The position numbers were made by a program, and so were the translations under genes. This document shows positions 6,606 to 8,209 of a DNA stretch of 8,209 nt, piece by piece. Origin of the DNA: Methanofollis sp. (GTDB lineage Archaea; Halobacteriota; Methanomicrobia; Methanomicrobiales; Methanofollaceae). Location: NCBI GenBank assembly GCA_028696365.1, contig JAQVHG010000095.1:1-8209 (forward strand), read 5' to 3'. The number at the start of each line of letters is the position of its first letter. Within the stretch, counting starts at the first letter, position 1. The notes under the pieces are model-generated. The model worked only from the letters and a program-made list of their open reading frames with translations. It had not been told where the DNA came from and did not search any database.

Positions 6606-6687
6606 GTGAACAGATGAAGAGTATGAGACGAACGATGGGCTTCGAGCGGTCATCCCCCCGAGGAGGATTTCCAAAGAGCCGGAGATT

Positions 6688-6877
6688 GGGCTCTATAGAA
6701 ATCCTCTAGATATTTTTCTCTACCTGGAGGCTTGCCGCCCCCCGAGACCCCCCGCTGATGGAGATTGGCGGAGGAGTGCGTCCCGTCTTCATGATCTTAA
6801 CTCTATCTTCCCGTCCCCATCGCCATCCTGGGGGTCCGGGCGGCACTCGCCCCCGGCACGGAGATGAGGGAAGGAGG
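6688..6877 (+). repeat. Structured intergenic repeat, copy 3
   Basis: This copy aligns with 2078-2264. The head reads GGGCTCTATAGAAATCCTCT, and the core at 6826-6853 differs from copy 2 at one base in 28. The first G-run has been lost, leaving CCGCCCCCCGAGACCCCCCGC. The second structure is kept, with outer arms CTTCCC (6807-6812) and GGGAAG (6868-6873) around a CCGGGCG...CGCCCCCGG inner stem that has one extra C. It lies between repeat copy 4 and the 3' end of the gene at 6972, pointing towards that gene. Confidence 0.75.
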
Positions 6878-6922
6878 GTGACACATGTTCTCCCCACACA
6901 ATAGGTGAGGGTTTCTCAAAGC

Positions 6923-6937
6923 CAAAAAGAAGAAAAC
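6923..6937 (-). terminator. Candidate U-rich archaeal terminator
   Basis: On the minus strand a TTTTCTTCTTTTT tract lies about 35-50 bp after the stop codon of the gene at 6972-7565. Interrupted U-tracts of this type are typical of archaeal intrinsic termination. No strong hairpin is needed or seen. Confidence 0.4.
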
Positions 6938-6971
6938 CAGGAGAGAAGAATACTCCCCCTGGGATATGTCT

Positions 6972-7565
6972 TCAGAGGAATTTCTGTTTAGTCTCCATCG
7001 CAATATGAGTCATCGCATTCTGCGATTCGACGATAAGGTAGTAGTCGCGGGGTAAGATCTGGATGTTTTTGATGATATGACCTGGACCGTTGAGTTCGAA
7101 TCCCTTGATGACGCTGTTGTTCCCGGCATCGACGAGGGCCACCTTGACATAGGACGATGCTGGTTTTTCAGAGGTAACAGTGCAGTTCATCCGCCACATC
7201 TGGTACGGGACCGAGAAGGTCTCAGTCACTCCGCCGCGGTTCACGTCCAGGCATGCGAAGGGGATGCCATCCTCTGGGCCCCATGGCGGGTCAGAGGCAG
7301 CAAAACAGTTCATCTCGTCTGGGATGAGATAGGTCTTATATTTTAAGACAGGTTTCTCGACATATGAGATCCTGGAGATAGGAGGAGTGGGCACCGGTAC
7401 AGGAGTGGTCAGGGCCGGGTCGGTCTGGTTTGATATGGAGGGGTGCTCCACTACAACCCCTCTATCATCTATAAGGTCACAATCTCCCCACCATTGCACG
7501 GCAAAGGCGACAAGGATGACGATCACGACACCTGCCGCGACACTCAGGAGGTCTCCTGAAGACAT
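6972..7565 (-). CDS. N-terminally anchored extracytoplasmic protein, function unknown
   Basis: A 197-residue protein from the ATG at 7565; a TTG at 7571 is also in frame. One hydrophobic helix (about residues 6-26, LLSVAAGVVIVILVAFAVQWW) anchors it. A Thr/Pro-rich linker (TTPVPVPTPP) then leads to a beta-rich C-terminal domain with four cysteines after the helix. The last third, including SVPYQMWRMNCTV, IKNIQILPRDYYLIVESQNA and a Met-Glu-Thr close to the end, looks like a beta-sandwich. The helix lacks the lipobox and the charged class III leader typical of archaellins and pilins, so I do not call it a pilin. Display on the outer face of the membrane is inferred from topology. A TATA-like box about 25 bp before the ATG suggests leaderless transcription. 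It is divergent from the small membrane protein gene at 7707. I do not recognise a named family. Confidence 0.8.
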   Translation of the reverse strand: MSSGDLLSVAAGVVIVILVAFAVQWWGDCDLIDDRGVVVEHPSISNQTDPALTTPVPVPTPPISRISYVEKPVLKYKTYLIPDEMNCFAASDPPWGPEDGIPFACLDVNRGGVTETFSVPYQMWRMNCTVTSEKPASSYVKVALVDAGNNSVIKGFELNGPGHIIKNIQILPRDYYLIVESQNAMTHIAMETKQKFL

Positions 7566-7585
7566 GATCAATATATGTGATAGTG

Positions 7586-7595
7586 TATGTAAAAA
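7586..7595 (-). promoter_or_regulatory. TATA-like box of the anchored-protein gene
   Basis: The minus strand reads TTTTTACATA, centred about 25 bp upstream of the ATG at 7565, the spacing expected for a leaderless transcript. No ribosome site precedes the ATG. It partly overlaps the 12-bp palindrome AAAAAGCTTTTT at 7591-7602. Confidence 0.45.
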
Positions 7596-7671
7596 GCTTT
7601 TTTAAAATTTCCCTGACTTTAAAAGAATATATTGCGATAATTTCAAGGCTATGCTTTTTTAAGAAATTAAT

Positions 7672-7684
7672 AAAGTATATATTT
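7672..7684 (+). promoter_or_regulatory. TATA-like box of the small membrane protein gene
   Basis: AAAGTATATATTT is centred about 27 bp before the ATG at 7707, with no ribosome site between, which again suggests a leaderless transcript. The decamer GCTTTTTTAA occurs twice in the shared divergent region, at 7596-7605 and 7653-7662, and may be a common control element. Confidence 0.5.
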
Positions 7685-7706
7685 CACGACTCCGATTTAT
7701 AATTTG

Positions 7707-7943
7707 ATGGACCTCCCGGAATTCAGGACATGGGTCTTTCTGTACCTCATCTCCTCAGTGGCTCTCCTCTGGGCGGCGTTCCTCTCTGCACAGGGGGTTA
7801 TGCTCTGGATGAGTATGATACTCGTGCTTGTCGTGGTTGGGGCAAACTTCCTCGTCGTCCTGAGCGAGCTCAAGCGGTGCGCGGCACAGGAAGAGATGAT
7901 GAAGCGCCTTTCAGCAATAGAAGTAGATGTCGAGGACGAATAA
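7707..7943 (+). CDS. Small membrane protein with two helices
   Basis: A 78-residue protein from the ATG at 7707; the TTG just before it is less likely. Two hydrophobic helices lie at about 8-28 and 31-53, separated by a very short turn, so it forms a hairpin in the membrane. The C-terminal 25 residues are strongly charged, start with SELKRCAAQEEMMKRLSAIE, are predicted helical and possibly coiled-coil, and end in an acidic tail (EVDVEDE). Both ends are then on the same side, probably cytoplasmic by the Lys/Arg residues after helix 2. Codon use looks genuine, and the position between a TATA box and a T-run supports a real single-gene transcript. No family is recognised. It may be an accessory subunit of a larger membrane or cytoplasmic protein. 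Confidence 0.75.
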   Translation: MDLPEFRTWVFLYLISSVALLWAAFLSAQGVMLWMSMILVLVVVGANFLVVLSELKRCAAQEEMMKRLSAIEVDVEDE

Positions 7944-7969
7944 ACGACTGAATATATTCTTGTCCTTAG

Positions 7970-7983
7970 AAAATAATTTTTTT
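7970..7983 (+). terminator. Candidate U-rich archaeal terminator
   Basis: AAATAATTTTTTT ends with seven T about 40 bp after the stop codon of the small membrane protein gene, a typical archaeal U-run stop signal. Confidence 0.45.
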
Positions 7984-8065
7984 GCACTTCACTCCCTCGT
8001 TGGGATGCCCGAATTAATTTTCTCGTACATGTTTCGATCGGATACAACGTAAAAAGAACATTGAG

Positions 8066-8209
8066 GGGCTTTGTAGGAACTCTCTGACGAAGGGCGTGCC
8101 GCTCGAAGATCAGAGATCATCTCAAGTTCGTCAAACACTCGCATCCTGCCACACGATTAGAGGCGAGGACCGCAACCGCACTCGTCATCCAAAGTGGTGA
8201 GGGGATCTA
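8066..8209 (+). repeat. Structured intergenic repeat, degenerate copy 5, cut by the window end
   Basis: GGGGCTTTGTAGGAACTCTCT at the head, GGGCGTGCCG soon after, and GCGAGGACCGCAACCGC with CGTCATCC near 8162-8190 occur in the same order as in copies 2-4. The hairpin-bearing second half would lie beyond the window. It also holds a TCAGAGATCATCT motif at 8114-8126 that resembles the inverted repeat arms at 6520 and 6593. Confidence 0.4.

Noticed and set aside
212..6877. CRISPR array or MITE explanation for the repeats
   Set aside because: Copies are about 190 bp, irregularly spaced and in both orientations, with no regular spacers and no terminal inverted repeats over the full unit.
6972..7565. 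Type IV pilin or archaellin
   Set aside because: The N-terminal helix lacks the charged leader and peptidase cleavage pattern expected of class III signal peptides.
7697..8047. Minus-strand frame opposite the small membrane protein
   Set aside because: It is antisense to a gene with a TATA box and two clear helices, and it is rich in Ser, Thr and Arg without motifs.

Overview
The window looks like accessory chromosomal DNA from a methanogenic archaeon, probably of the order Methanomicrobiales (Methanoculleus/Methanofollis-like). The basis is indirect: A/T-rich TATA-like boxes sit about 25 bp before likely transcript or gene starts, two genes appear leaderless, coding DNA is moderately GC-rich while the spacers are AT-rich, and the intergenic repeats are C/G-rich, as I recall from that group. 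No rRNA, tRNA, CRISPR array, transposase or core methanogenesis gene is present, so the assignment is an inference.

Layout. The left half carries two distant tandem paralogs on the minus strand (446-1636 and 2509-3672). Each combines an N-terminal zinc-ribbon-like segment, two modules built around a Pro-Phe-Trp core, and four C-terminal membrane helices. Their promoters share TCGA-N5-TTTATCATC. A 21-bp exact copy of the first gene's promoter region at 20-40 suggests a third relative beyond the left edge. Between the two genes (1637-2508) there is no intact gene, but there is a structured repeat and, directly after it, a coding-like fragment (2279-2497) that resembles the C-terminus of McrC, the nuclease subunit of McrBC restriction systems.

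The centre has a Schlafen/AlbA_2-type regulator with an HTH C-terminus (3902-5194, plus), divergent from the second paralog and preceded by nested inverted repeats. It converges, with only 9 bp between stops, on a class I SAM-dependent methyltransferase (5204-5947, minus).

The right half begins with almost 1 kb without genes (about 5950-6970), holding two more repeat copies plus palindromes. It then has a divergent pair: a membrane-anchored extracytoplasmic protein (minus) and a 78-residue two-helix membrane protein (plus), sharing a 141-bp AT-rich, apparently leaderless promoter region.

The main non-genic signal is a repeat family of about 190 bp, with one minus and up to four plus copies. 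It contains a G-run/C-run hairpin and a second nested stem-loop whose outer stem shows a compensatory base-pair change. Nothing in the sequence ties all the genes into one pathway. The mix of membrane paralogs, a restriction-gene remnant, a Schlafen-like regulator, a lone methyltransferase and repeats fits a plastic accessory region better than one coherent operon.
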